A DNA stretch of 64,000 nt from assembly GCF_008693185.1 (NCBI RefSeq), contig NZ_VXKN01000002.1:248001-312000 (forward strand), in the 5' to 3' direction. Position 1 is the first letter of the stretch. Each line of letters opens with the position of its first letter. Shown piece after piece: positions 9,265 to 18,762 of the stretch. The notes beneath the pieces were generated by a model. That model saw only the letters and a list, made by a program, of their open reading frames with translations. It did no database searches and was not told where the DNA came from. The position numbers and the translations under genes were made by a program. The stretch comes from Acinetobacter qingfengensis. GTDB taxonomy: Bacteria > Pseudomonadota > Gammaproteobacteria > Pseudomonadales > Moraxellaceae.

Positions 9265-10943
9265 TACCAACTCCTGAATTTTGCAGGTGGCTGATATAAT
9301 CCATCTGACCAACTCACCAGATCCGCAATATTTTTTGCTGCAAGTAATTCACGCGTTGCATCAGTACGTTTAATGCCCAAATCTTCAGGAAAAACCACTA
9401 ATCCTTCCTGTCGTAATCTTGCAGTGGTTTTAGGATCGTGTTTTAGCCCAATATCTGTCACGCCGGCAACAGCCGCAATCATTTCCTGACGTTCCTGTAA
9501 ACTTCTGGCTTTATATAGATAGGCAATTCCTTCTTCTGTTAAAAGATGTGTTACATCATCACCATAAATCATGATCGGTGCCAAAGGCATTCCGGCTTTT
9601 TTTGCCACATCAATCGCATCAAGTCTTTCAACAAAAGTTGGTTTTCCACCTTCCTGAAAAGTTTCAACCATTTGTACAACAAGCTTCTTACCTCGTGCCA
9701 AATATGTGTCATCAGCATTCCCCCCGGCAATCTGCATATCTAGCCAGGCAGGCGTAGCATGGCGGCGTCCACGAGGATCATGTCCCATATTCGGTGCACC
9801 GCCAAAACCAGCCAAACGGCCTTTAGTCACTGTTGATGAATGCCCGCTGCCATCTACTTGCAAAGTTGCACCAATAAATAGATCTACAGCATATTGACCT
9901 GCCAGTTGACACATCATTCGATTGGAACGCAATGAACCATCCCGACCAGTAAAAAATATATCTGGACGTGCAGCCACATATTGTTCCATTCCAAGTTCTG
10001 TACCAAAACAATGAACGCTTTCTACCCAGCCAGTTTCAATTGCAGGAATTAAAGTTGGATGTGGATTCAATGTCCAATTACGACAAATCTTGCTCTTTAA
10101 CCCCAATGATTCGCCATAAGTTGGTAAAATTAATTCTATTGCAGCTGTGTTAAAGCCAATACCATGATTCAATGATTGCACTTGATGACGTTCGTAAATA
10201 CCACGTATTGCCATCATCGCCATTAAGATATGCACCGGTTTGATATGGCTTGGATCACGGGTAAATAATGGCTCAATATAGAAAGGCTGATCTGCAACCA
10301 CCACAAAATCCACCCAAGATGCAGGAATATCAACACGTGGTAAATCCTTAACATCATCTACAATTTCATTAACCTGAACGATCACAATACCATCACTAAA
10401 TGCGGCAGGTTCAATCAATGCCGGAGAATCTTCTGTACCCGGTCCGGTATAAATATTGCCCTGACGATCAGCCATAAATCCGGCTGATAACACAACATTT
10501 GGAATTAAATCAACCATCAAACGTGAATATAATTCGATATAAGTATGTATGGCACCCACTTCCAGTAAACCATCTTCAATCAACTGGCTCATGCGTAAAC
10601 TCTGTGTGCCAGCAAAGGAAAAATCTAATTTACGTGCAATACCTTTTTCAAATAAATCCAGATGCTCTGGTCGACCCACACTTGGCATAATCATGTGCAA
10701 ATCATGCAAAGTTTTTGGGTCTGCATGAGCCAATGAACGCGATAAAAAATCTGCCTGTTTTTGATTATTTCCTTCCAAAACTACCCGATCTCCCGGGCTA
10801 ATTAATTTTTGCAGAACCGGAATAATGTCCTGTGTTGGAATAACCACACCATCAGTATATTGTTGTGCCATATCTAATTTAAGTTGTTTGGTATATCGGC
10901 GTTTATTCCATTGCCGTTCCTGTTGTTGAATAGAACTTCCCAT
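9264..10943 (-). CDS. mdcA: Malonate decarboxylase alpha subunit (acetyl-ACP:malonate transferase) MdcA
   Basis: A 559-residue protein, full length for MdcA. It transfers the carrier protein from acetate to malonate, regenerating malonyl-S-ACP and releasing acetate. The conserved GFGGAPNMGHDPRGRRHATP segment is present. It is the first gene of the operon; AGGG lies seven bases before the ATG. The promoter region upstream holds a LysR-type palindrome. Confidence 0.94.
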   Translation of the reverse strand: MGSSIQQQERQWNKRRYTKQLKLDMAQQYTDGVVIPTQDIIPVLQKLISPGDRVVLEGNNQKQADFLSRSLAHADPKTLHDLHMIMPSVGRPEHLDLFEKGIARKLDFSFAGTQSLRMSQLIEDGLLEVGAIHTYIELYSRLMVDLIPNVVLSAGFMADRQGNIYTGPGTEDSPALIEPAAFSDGIVIVQVNEIVDDVKDLPRVDIPASWVDFVVVADQPFYIEPLFTRDPSHIKPVHILMAMMAIRGIYERHQVQSLNHGIGFNTAAIELILPTYGESLGLKSKICRNWTLNPHPTLIPAIETGWVESVHCFGTELGMEQYVAARPDIFFTGRDGSLRSNRMMCQLAGQYAVDLFIGATLQVDGSGHSSTVTKGRLAGFGGAPNMGHDPRGRRHATPAWLDMQIAGGNADDTYLARGKKLVVQMVETFQEGGKPTFVERLDAIDVAKKAGMPLAPIMIYGDDVTHLLTEEGIAYLYKARSLQERQEMIAAVAGVTDIGLKHDPKTTARLRQEGLVVFPEDLGIKRTDATRELLAAKNIADLVSWSDGLYQPPAKFRSW

Positions 10944-11026
10944 GTCATTGCCCTGTTAATTTTATCTCCTTTGCTATATCAAAGCGTTTTTCTTATACCT
11001 AATCAATCAAGTAGAATTGCAGTTCA

Positions 11027-11041
11027 TTAACTTGAAGTTAA
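11027..11041. promoter_or_regulatory. LysR-box palindrome upstream of mdcA (candidate MdcR site)
   Basis: The segment TTAACTT-G-AAGTTAA is a perfect 7-1-7 palindrome containing T-N11-A. It is centred about 90 bases before the mdcA start. It is nested inside a wider inverted repeat, TCAATCAA (11003-11010) with TTGATTGA (11052-11059). Position and form fit a LysR regulator; binding by the mdcR product is inferred. Confidence 0.5.
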
Positions 11042-11323
11042 CTTTTATAGTTTGATTGAACGAATAAATAATGGTTTATATCAGGATAAAAATCGTTGTT
11101 ATTAATAGAATTTTTTACACCACATAGATTTTGCTTGATCTAGACAATTGGCAATACAATGACAACCTTAGTTAAACCAGTTCGTCTTGGAGAGATAGCA
11201 TCTGCACTTTATAAGTTAAACAAAATGAAGCAAAATTATTCTTTTTGAAAAAATTAACATGCAATCTAATTTTAATGGCAATGAATCTAAGAATATCTAC
11301 ATGTAAATCACAAAGAACAATAT

Positions 11324-11357
11324 AAAAAAGTTGAACTGTTGCATTGACCAGTTCAAC
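11324..11357 (-). terminator. Rho-independent terminator of the aldo/keto reductase gene
   Basis: On the minus strand the stem GTTGAACTG ... CAGTTCAAC (nine perfect pairs, ten-base loop) is followed by six T. It lies 27 bases after the stop of the reductase gene and closes the sulfur operon. The remaining bases up to the mdcA promoter (about 11060-11320) hold no ORF that I can support. Confidence 0.85.
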
Positions 11358-11384
11358 CTCAATTTATTTTAAGTAGTTTACAAA

Positions 11385-12224
11385 TCAGCCAAACACATCA
11401 GGATCTGGCCCAACTCGTCCATCAACCTGATCAAGTTGAGCAATCGCCTCTAAATCAGTCTGATCAAGCTCAAAATTAAAGACATCAAAATTTTCTTTAA
11501 TTCGGGTAGATGTAACTGTTTTGGGAATTAAAATTAGATCATTTTGAAGATGCCAACGGATAATGATTTGTGCAGGGGTCTTGTGATGTTTCAATGCAAT
11601 ATTTTTAATTACTTCATCATTAATTGCTTTGTTCTGTGCCAGTGGACTCCATGATTGTGTTTGGATATTCAAGTCCTGATTGACTGCACGTAACGCATGT
11701 TGCTGAAAATAAGGGTGGATTTCAATTTGGTTAACCGTAGGTGTAACGCCTGTTTCGTCAATTAATCGCCTTAAATGCGCTGCATGAAAGTTAGATACGC
11801 CAATTGAACGAGCCAATCCTTTTTCTTTTAACTCGATTAAAGTTTGCCAAGTTTCTAAATATTTGTCTGCTGTAGGTACTGGCCAATGAATGAGATATAA
11901 ATCAACATAATCCAGTTTGAGTTTTTCTAAACTTTGTTCAAGTGCTGTCACTGCCGTTTCTTTGCCTTGTGCATCATTCCATAGCTTGGTGGTCACAAAA
12001 ATTTCTTCTCGATTAATGCCACTTTGTTGAATCCCGGCACCCACACCTTCTTCATTTTCATAAATTGCTGCAGTATCAATCAGCTGATAACCAGACTGCA
12101 ATGCTTCTCGTACAGCATCAGAAGCTTGCTGTTGCGTTGCTTGCCAAACACCTAATCCTAATTTTGGAATATTTTTACCATCATTCAATGTGACTTGTTG
12201 ATCAAATATTTTAGCGCTTGTCAT
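11385..12224 (-). CDS. Aldo/keto reductase
   Basis: A 279-residue NADPH-dependent aldo/keto reductase of the 2,5-diketogluconate reductase / prostaglandin-F synthase group. It has the catalytic Asp-Tyr-Lys-His set in order (LIDTAAIYENEE, VTTKLW, YLIHWP) plus GVSNF and the C-terminal LIPKTVTSTRIKEN cofactor motif. It reduces aldehydes or ketones in the cytoplasm. It lies 149 bases after the SfnB-type gene, so it may be co-transcribed with the sulfur operon or have its own promoter; its role there is unproven. Confidence 0.88.
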   Translation of the reverse strand: MTSAKIFDQQVTLNDGKNIPKLGLGVWQATQQQASDAVREALQSGYQLIDTAAIYENEEGVGAGIQQSGINREEIFVTTKLWNDAQGKETAVTALEQSLEKLKLDYVDLYLIHWPVPTADKYLETWQTLIELKEKGLARSIGVSNFHAAHLRRLIDETGVTPTVNQIEIHPYFQQHALRAVNQDLNIQTQSWSPLAQNKAINDEVIKNIALKHHKTPAQIIIRWHLQNDLILIPKTVTSTRIKENFDVFNFELDQTDLEAIAQLDQVDGRVGPDPDVFG

Positions 12225-12373
12225 TTATGACTCCATTATGGTTAGTCAGATCAATTAAAATGTTTTTTAACTCCATTAATGATCTAAAATTTTCAATAGA
12301 AACACCAATTCAATTTAGTGCATTACAAATTCAATTTTCGTATTTACGTGTATAGCTTCGCTCAGTTCCATTT

Positions 12374-13570
12374 CTAAAATAATCCAGATAATGGCAATTC
12401 AATTGCTTTCAATCGATAGGCTCCGACTGCTGCAGCTTTCCAATCCCGTGGGTTATGATTTGCAACAGTACGTGCATTGCGCCAATGACGATCAAAATTA
12501 TTACCACGAGCTGTTGTTGATGCACCACCGACATCGAATAATCGTTCTGCGGCTTTCAACGTATTCTCAATGGCAATAAATTGTGCCTGAGCCACATCTA
12601 AAGCAGCGAGATTGACAGTATCCTCGCTTAAATGGTTTACCCATGCCTCATCAATACGATCTGCAGCCTGTAACACCACGGATTCCGCAGCAAAAGCACG
12701 TGCAGAAATTTCGCCTACGGTAAATTCAACATACGGATCATCTACCGATTTTTCTACACTACTGTGTTTAATTGGTCTGGCTTTCTCTTGCGCAAATTTT
12801 ACCGCATCCCTTAATACATTTTTGGCAATACCTGCTTCTACTGCTGCCAAGAAAATTTGTGCAAATGGAGTGACTATGGAACGTTTATCTTTATTCCATT
12901 CTCGTGATTGTATTTCCTCGGAATAAACGATGACATTATTTAGATGGGTTGTACCACTTGCGGTAAGACGTTGTCCCATCGCATCAAAATCATCAAGCAA
13001 TTCCAAGCCTGTTCGATCACGCGGTAATATAAAAAAAATGGGGTTTTCTTCTTCATTTAATGCTACAGCAGAAATCCAGTCTGAATATAACCCACCCGTA
13101 CTGTAGTATTTACTGCCATTTACACGAAACTTTTCTCCATCTGCGACAATTGTGGTTGTGATTGCACCATTCGCACCGCCGATTTCCCATCCTGCATTAC
13201 CGACCACTTCGCCTTGCAAATAGCGTGTAAACCAGCGTTGTTTTTCTGCTTCTGATGCATTTGATAACAATGATTCAATAAAAAGAAAAGATGGGCGTAA
13301 TGCCTGTGCAATATTGGAGTCGTAAGAGGCAACATCAATAATAAATTGTACGGTTTCTCTAACGCTGGCTCCAGCACCGCCATATTGTTGGGGGATGCGC
13401 CAAGTCAATAATCGCGCTTCAACCAAAGCCTCAATTTGCGCATAAGGTAATTGACGTTCGCGCTCACGTTCAGCACTGCCCTCGGCAAATGTAGGTAACA
13501 ATTTTTTTGCACGTTTTTGCAGTTCAAAAATATTTAACTGTTCGATATCACTCATAATATTAAGACTCAT
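12374..13570 (-). CDS. SfnB-family acyl-CoA dehydrogenase-like flavoprotein (sulfur acquisition)
   Basis: 398 residues with the acyl-CoA dehydrogenase fold: N-terminal helices, a central beta domain, and a C-terminal helical domain ending in FDRHWRNARTVANHNPRDWKA, the signature of SfnB/DszC-type enzymes, which lack the usual catalytic Glu context. Such enzymes use reduced flavin to oxygenate organosulfur compounds. It follows the ABC ATPase gene after 11 bases. A second start (13555) is in frame. The substrate cannot be read from the sequence. Confidence 0.82.
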   Translation of the reverse strand: MSLNIMSDIEQLNIFELQKRAKKLLPTFAEGSAERERERQLPYAQIEALVEARLLTWRIPQQYGGAGASVRETVQFIIDVASYDSNIAQALRPSFLFIESLLSNASEAEKQRWFTRYLQGEVVGNAGWEIGGANGAITTTIVADGEKFRVNGSKYYSTGGLYSDWISAVALNEEENPIFFILPRDRTGLELLDDFDAMGQRLTASGTTHLNNVIVYSEEIQSREWNKDKRSIVTPFAQIFLAAVEAGIAKNVLRDAVKFAQEKARPIKHSSVEKSVDDPYVEFTVGEISARAFAAESVVLQAADRIDEAWVNHLSEDTVNLAALDVAQAQFIAIENTLKAAERLFDVGGASTTARGNNFDRHWRNARTVANHNPRDWKAAAVGAYRLKAIELPLSGLF

Positions 13571-13581
13571 TTAAATTTTAT

Positions 13582-15282
13582 TTAGCATGCCCATTGGAAA
13601 ACAACCCAAGGATGTTTAGATTCAATTTTTTCTTCACCTGCGATAAGCCGTGGCACTGCTGCAAGCAATTGTTGGGTATATGGATGTTGTGGATTTTTGA
13701 AGACTTGTTCGGTTGTACCTTGTTCCACAATACGTCCTTGTGACATCACCACAACATCATCACTGACATGACGAATTACACCAAGATCATGCGAAATAAA
13801 CAGATATGCTACACCCATTTCTTCTTGTAACTCATCCAGCAAATCCAGCACTTGTGCTTGAACAGACACATCCAAAGCAGAAACTGGTTCATCACACACA
13901 ATAATTTTAGGTTTACTGGCAATAGCCCGTGCAATGGCAACCCGTTGGCGTTGCCCACCTGAAAGCTGTAATGGTCTACGGTTACTAAGTTCGGCAGGTA
14001 ATCGAACTTTATGCAAAAGTTCACGGACTTGTTTCTTGCGTTCAGATTCTGGAACTTGACCCACTTCTAAAGCATCTTCCAAAATTTGACCGACACTCCA
14101 ACGTGGATCGAATGAGCTTAATGGATCTTGATAAATCACACTAATCTCATGACGACGTAAGCGACGTTTTTTTTCAGCAACAGCCCATTCACCTGTTCCA
14201 TTCCATATCTCACCTGAAAAAGTCACCTGTCCTGCATCAGGCTGGAGTAAACCAAGTACAATCTTTGCAACAGTACTTTTTCCTGAGCCTGACTCGCCTA
14301 CAATGCCTAAAGTCCGCCCTGCAAACAATGAAATATCGATTTGCTCAATAATTTGCCGCCATTGCTTATCTGGCCCCAAATAACGTTTAGCCAGGCTTTG
14401 CGCTACAAGTAAAGGTTGGTCATCAACACAAATATGAGATTGAGGCCTGTCATTTTGCTGATTTGAGGTTAAACGATAACCACGTGGATGTTCTGCGGGT
14501 AAGGCAGCCAACAAACTTTTGGTATAAGCATGTTGTGGATTTTTCAGAATTTGTTGAATTGGTCCTTGTTCGAGTACATTGCCATGATGTAAAACTAAAA
14601 CTTCATCTGCCAGTTTTGCAACAACAGCTAAATCATGACTAATCAATAATAATGAGCTTCCTCTGGTTTTAATTTCCTGTAATACATCAAGTATTCTGGC
14701 TTGAACAGTTGCATCTAACGCTGTTGTGGGTTCATCGGCGATAATCAGGCTTGGATTTAATGCCAAAGCATTGGCAATTAATGCACGTTGTCTTAATCCA
14801 CCAGAAAGTTGTTCTGAGCGTTGTTTCACCCTTAATTCTGGTTCTGGAATACCAACTTGTTGCAATAACTGCAATACACCTTCTTGACGTTGATGACGGT
14901 TACCACAACCATGCGCCGCTAGAGTTTCATAGATTTCTTGCCCAATCGGGCGTAATGGATCTAATGACACCAAGGCATCCTGCAAAATGAAACCGATGTC
15001 TTTACCACGAATTTTTCGCCATTGTCGTTCGGACAACTGCAATAAATTGTGTTCACCATATTGAAATGTTTTTGCCTGAACTTTCGCTCCCGCACCGGCA
15101 AGTCCAACAATACTGCGTGCAGTGACACTTTTACCTGAACCTGACTCACCCACCAAAGCAATACATTTACCTGCTGATAAATGAAGTGATAAATTTTCTA
15201 CGACAATTCGCTCACCAAATTGCACTGTTAAGTCTTCAATAATGAGCTGCTGTTGTGTTAGTGCCTTCACTTGAGCATTCAT
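13582..15282 (-). CDS. Peptide/opine-type ABC transporter, fused double ATPase
   Basis: A 566-residue protein with two complete ATPase domains in tandem (DppD-DppF fused). Both Walker A motifs (GESGSGKSVTAR and GESGSGKSTVAK), both signatures (LSGGLRQR and LSGGQRQR) and both Walker B segments (LIIADEP, IIVCDEP) are intact. It energises the importer whose permeases and binding protein are encoded just upstream. The start overlaps the upstream permease stop by four bases. Confidence 0.92.
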   Translation of the reverse strand: MNAQVKALTQQQLIIEDLTVQFGERIVVENLSLHLSAGKCIALVGESGSGKSVTARSIVGLAGAGAKVQAKTFQYGEHNLLQLSERQWRKIRGKDIGFILQDALVSLDPLRPIGQEIYETLAAHGCGNRHQRQEGVLQLLQQVGIPEPELRVKQRSEQLSGGLRQRALIANALALNPSLIIADEPTTALDATVQARILDVLQEIKTRGSSLLLISHDLAVVAKLADEVLVLHHGNVLEQGPIQQILKNPQHAYTKSLLAALPAEHPRGYRLTSNQQNDRPQSHICVDDQPLLVAQSLAKRYLGPDKQWRQIIEQIDISLFAGRTLGIVGESGSGKSTVAKIVLGLLQPDAGQVTFSGEIWNGTGEWAVAEKKRRLRRHEISVIYQDPLSSFDPRWSVGQILEDALEVGQVPESERKKQVRELLHKVRLPAELSNRRPLQLSGGQRQRVAIARAIASKPKIIVCDEPVSALDVSVQAQVLDLLDELQEEMGVAYLFISHDLGVIRHVSDDVVVMSQGRIVEQGTTEQVFKNPQHPYTQQLLAAVPRLIAGEEKIESKHPWVVFQWAC

Positions 15283-16154
15283 AGTTCACGTCCCTCCAAT
15301 CGATGTTGTAGATACCGACCCACCACAGTTGTCGATAAGGTGGTTAGTAAGATAAAGAATCCTGGAAAGAACGTTAACCACCAGGCATTTGCAATAAAAT
15401 CCCGTCCTGCTGACATCATTGTTCCCCATTCTGGTGCTGGAGGTTTCGCACCCAAGCCAAGAAAGCTTAAAGCCGATGCCCACACAATCGCTTGGCCTAC
15501 CCCCATAGTCACCATCACAACTAAAGGACGCATAGCATTTGGCAATAACTGACGACGGACGATACGCCAAGGAGAATGCCCCAGCGCACGTGCGGCTTCG
15601 ATATAACCTGCTTTACGTACTGCGATAACTTGTCCACGAATCATGCGTGCATAACCCGGTGCAATGCCAATGCCTGTTGCAATCACTAATTGCCCAATAC
15701 CACTGCCGAAAACCGCAACAAAAAGCAAGGCCAAAATTAAACTCGGAAAGGCAAATAAAATTTCCACAATCCAGCCAATTACACGATCAACCCAACCACC
15801 GATCAAACCGGCCAAAACACCCAAAGGAATCGCAATGGATAAGGCCAAGGCAATCGCAAATACCCCAATGGTCAACGATTGGCGACTGCCATGAATCACC
15901 CGGGTAAAAATATCGCGTCCCGATTGATCTGTACCGAACCAATGCGCCCAACTTGGCGCTTGAAAAGCAAATTCAGGATTAATACCGAGTGGATCATCCG
16001 GTGCAAAAAAATACGGAAAAATAGCTGCGACGAATAAACCGAATAAGAACAATACCGCCAGAACCATACCCCATGAACGCTGCTTGATTAATCCATACAA
16101 TTTTTCATATCCTGTGGAAGGTCTATGATTTTTTATCAATGCCACTTCACTCAT
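15279..16154 (-). CDS. ABC transporter permease, DppC-like
   Basis: 291 residues, six membrane segments, with the cytoplasmic EAA loop (YIEAARALGHSPWRIVRRQLLPNAMRP) that docks on the ATPase. The N-terminal soluble part and GTDQSGRDIFTRVI are typical of DppC/OppC. It overlaps its neighbours by four bases on each side. Confidence 0.92.
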   Translation of the reverse strand: MSEVALIKNHRPSTGYEKLYGLIKQRSWGMVLAVLFLFGLFVAAIFPYFFAPDDPLGINPEFAFQAPSWAHWFGTDQSGRDIFTRVIHGSRQSLTIGVFAIALALSIAIPLGVLAGLIGGWVDRVIGWIVEILFAFPSLILALLFVAVFGSGIGQLVIATGIGIAPGYARMIRGQVIAVRKAGYIEAARALGHSPWRIVRRQLLPNAMRPLVVMVTMGVGQAIVWASALSFLGLGAKPPAPEWGTMMSAGRDFIANAWWLTFFPGFFILLTTLSTTVVGRYLQHRLEGREL

Positions 16155-17104
16155 GCAGCTTCTCCCTTCAACCGTGGATCAACCACGTGATACACGACAT
16201 CAGCCAAAATATTGACCAACACATAAGTCAGTGCAATCACCAAGGTAATACCCACAACCAGTGGCATATCCTGACTTTGTACCGCTTGAAACAGTTGCCG
16301 TCCCAAACCTTTACGTGAAAAAATAACTTCAATGACAACGCTGCCACTGATCAATGCGCCAATCGCCCAACCTGAAAGTGAAATACCCGGTAATAAAGAA
16401 TGACGCAAGGCATGTCGCCAACGCACAGACCAATCGCTGAGTCCACGTAAACGAGCAGTTAAAATAAACGGTTGCTCCAAAGTTATTTCCAGTGATTGTC
16501 GAGTAATTTGCCCAACAAAACCGGCAAGCGGAATGGCTAAAGCAAATGCAGGCAAAATTAAACTATGTATTCCCTCACTTCCAGCCACCGGAAACCACCG
16601 CCAGTGAAATGCAAACACCGCCAATAAAATAATGGCTAACCAGAATGAAGGGATCGAAGCAGACACTGTTTCAAGCGTTGAACCAATACCTGAAATCCAT
16701 GAACGGCGTGCCGTAGTCGTCAACGTCCAAAGCAGAACCAAAATCCATGTCAAAACCAGTGCCGCAAGAACCAGCTGAAAAGTCGCACCTGCCTGACTCG
16801 CAATCACTTCGCTTACAGGCAACCGTTGCGTATAGGAAATGCCTAAATCCCCTTGCAGTAAATGCGATAAATACATTCCATACTGCACAATCAGCGGTTT
16901 ATCAAAACCATATTCTTCATGCACAGCTGCAATTGCTTCTGCTGTGGGATTGGTTCCACCCAAAATCGCAAATGCAGGATCACCCGGCATTTGTTGCATG
17001 GCAAAAAAAGTGAGTGTGGCAATCGCCCAAAGTACCAATACACCATTGATAAAGTGCTTACGTAATTGAAGTAAAAAATTGAAGAACAATGTATTTTTTT
17101 TCAT
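16151..17104 (-). CDS. ABC transporter permease, DppB-like
   Basis: About 317 residues with six membrane segments, the early MPGDPA motif and a C-terminal EAA-like region (RHALRHSLLPGISLSGW), as in DppB/OppB. The ATG at 17104 overlaps the stop of the binding-protein gene as ATGA and is preferred over the upstream frame extension to 17116. Confidence 0.91.
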   Translation of the reverse strand: MKKNTLFFNFLLQLRKHFINGVLVLWAIATLTFFAMQQMPGDPAFAILGGTNPTAEAIAAVHEEYGFDKPLIVQYGMYLSHLLQGDLGISYTQRLPVSEVIASQAGATFQLVLAALVLTWILVLLWTLTTTARRSWISGIGSTLETVSASIPSFWLAIILLAVFAFHWRWFPVAGSEGIHSLILPAFALAIPLAGFVGQITRQSLEITLEQPFILTARLRGLSDWSVRWRHALRHSLLPGISLSGWAIGALISGSVVIEVIFSRKGLGRQLFQAVQSQDMPLVVGITLVIALTYVLVNILADVVYHVVDPRLKGEAA

Positions 17105-18762
17105 TTTTCCACCCATGCATCGTAAAAATATGGAATCGTCAAAGAAGGCTCCAAACGTACACCTTTGGCAGTTTTATAAATTGCCAACCGGCTGCTTTGG
17201 GCAATGGTGGTGAGTTGCAAATAATTTTTGGAAATAATACGCTGGGCTTGCACATATAAATCACGGCGTTTTTCCACATCTTGCGTTTGTAATGCTGCAT
17301 TAATGATTTGATCGAATTCGGTATGACGAAAACCCGTTCCATTGGTGTGATACGATTGACCTGGCCGGTTATTGAATTCACTGCTAAAAATAATGCGCAA
17401 AACATCAGGCGTATTGGTGTTCCAATAACCAATACGAATGTCATAATCCCACCCTGTACCACAACATTTGGTCTGTGCGCTGGTGCTAATCGGATTCAGC
17501 TCGACTGCAAAGCCAACTTTCTTGGTTGATGCCTGTATTTGTTCCCACAGGGCACGTTCCGCATTACCCATTCGCTCTTGTATTGGTACGTCAATAGTTA
17601 GGCGTTTGCCATCTTTAAGGCGATAACCGTCTTGATCACGTGCTGTCCATCCTGCTTGATCCAGTAAAAGATTAGCGCGTGCAGGGTTATAATCTTTGTC
17701 ATGTTCAAATTCAGCATTATAAAAAGGAGTTACAGGACTTAAAGGACCGCCAGCTCGTTGATACTCACCAAAATAAATACTTTTTAATGCCCCTTCTACA
17801 TTAGATGCACGCACAAAAGCTTCGCGGACACGAATATCATTAAACGGTGGACGGGTAAGGTTAAAATCTCCTTTAGTTGGATTACCAGGTCGGTCTTTCA
17901 ACAATAAGGTGATGTTGGGGTTAGCTCTTGCAGGCGCATGCGATTCGGGAGGTAAAGCATCAATAACATCCACTTCACCTGCTTGCAATGCACCAAAGCG
18001 TACCGAAGCTTCAGGCATAATTTTCCAAATAATTTTATCTAAATAAGCAGCACCTTGATGTTTGGCTGTTGGCGGGGCCCATGCATAATCAGGATTACGC
18101 TCTAGAACAATCTGGCTCTGTCGATCCCATCGCACGACCTTAAATGGCCCGGAACCAACTGGGTTTTGACAATTTTCTTCAAGTGAACGCTGCAATGCTT
18201 TAGGTGATTCCATACCTAAAAAGCCCTGCGCCAAAACTTCTAAAAAAGCCGCATAGGGCTTAGATAAATAGACTTTTGCGGTATTGTTATCGACAATTTC
18301 GGTACGTACATATTGAGCAATATAGCTGCCTGCTGTACCCGACTGGGTTTTAGGATTAACCATGTGATCAAGATTAGCTTTTACAGCATTGGCATTAAAT
18401 GGTGTACCATCAGTAAAATGCACATCATCTCGAAGATGGAAGGTATACACCAAACCATCTTTTGATACGTCCCAACCTTTGGCTAACCATGGATGAATAT
18501 TGCCTTGATCATCCATAGACACCAAAGAATCTAAAAACTGTTGTGCAATAAAAACCTGTGGCATATCTCCTTGCGAATGCGGATCTAGACACGTCGGTTC
18601 ACGCTCAGTAGCAAAGATCAGTGTTCCACCACGCACGGGCTGACCTGTAAAGTTTTTTTTCGGTTCAGTATTGCTACATCCCAACAATTGCGAGATCACA
18701 ACACCCACTATTCCAACCGTCATCATGTTTCGGGCAAATGCAGTCAATCTGCTTGTCGTCAT
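17101..18762 (-). CDS. ABC transporter substrate-binding lipoprotein (SBP family 5)
   Basis: 553 residues. The lipobox LLGC places the lipidated Cys at 29, anchoring the protein in the periplasm. The rest is a family 5 (DppA/OppA) solute-binding protein, with the family region near residues 105-135 (GLVYTFHLRDDVHFTDGTPFNA). In this operon it probably binds a sulfur-containing peptide or small organosulfur compound, but the ligand is not deducible. Its start overlaps the monooxygenase stop by four bases. Confidence 0.9.
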   Translation of the reverse strand: MTTSRLTAFARNMMTVGIVGVVISQLLGCSNTEPKKNFTGQPVRGGTLIFATEREPTCLDPHSQGDMPQVFIAQQFLDSLVSMDDQGNIHPWLAKGWDVSKDGLVYTFHLRDDVHFTDGTPFNANAVKANLDHMVNPKTQSGTAGSYIAQYVRTEIVDNNTAKVYLSKPYAAFLEVLAQGFLGMESPKALQRSLEENCQNPVGSGPFKVVRWDRQSQIVLERNPDYAWAPPTAKHQGAAYLDKIIWKIMPEASVRFGALQAGEVDVIDALPPESHAPARANPNITLLLKDRPGNPTKGDFNLTRPPFNDIRVREAFVRASNVEGALKSIYFGEYQRAGGPLSPVTPFYNAEFEHDKDYNPARANLLLDQAGWTARDQDGYRLKDGKRLTIDVPIQERMGNAERALWEQIQASTKKVGFAVELNPISTSAQTKCCGTGWDYDIRIGYWNTNTPDVLRIIFSSEFNNRPGQSYHTNGTGFRHTEFDQIINAALQTQDVEKRRDLYVQAQRIISKNYLQLTTIAQSSRLAIYKTAKGVRLEPSLTIPYFYDAWVEK

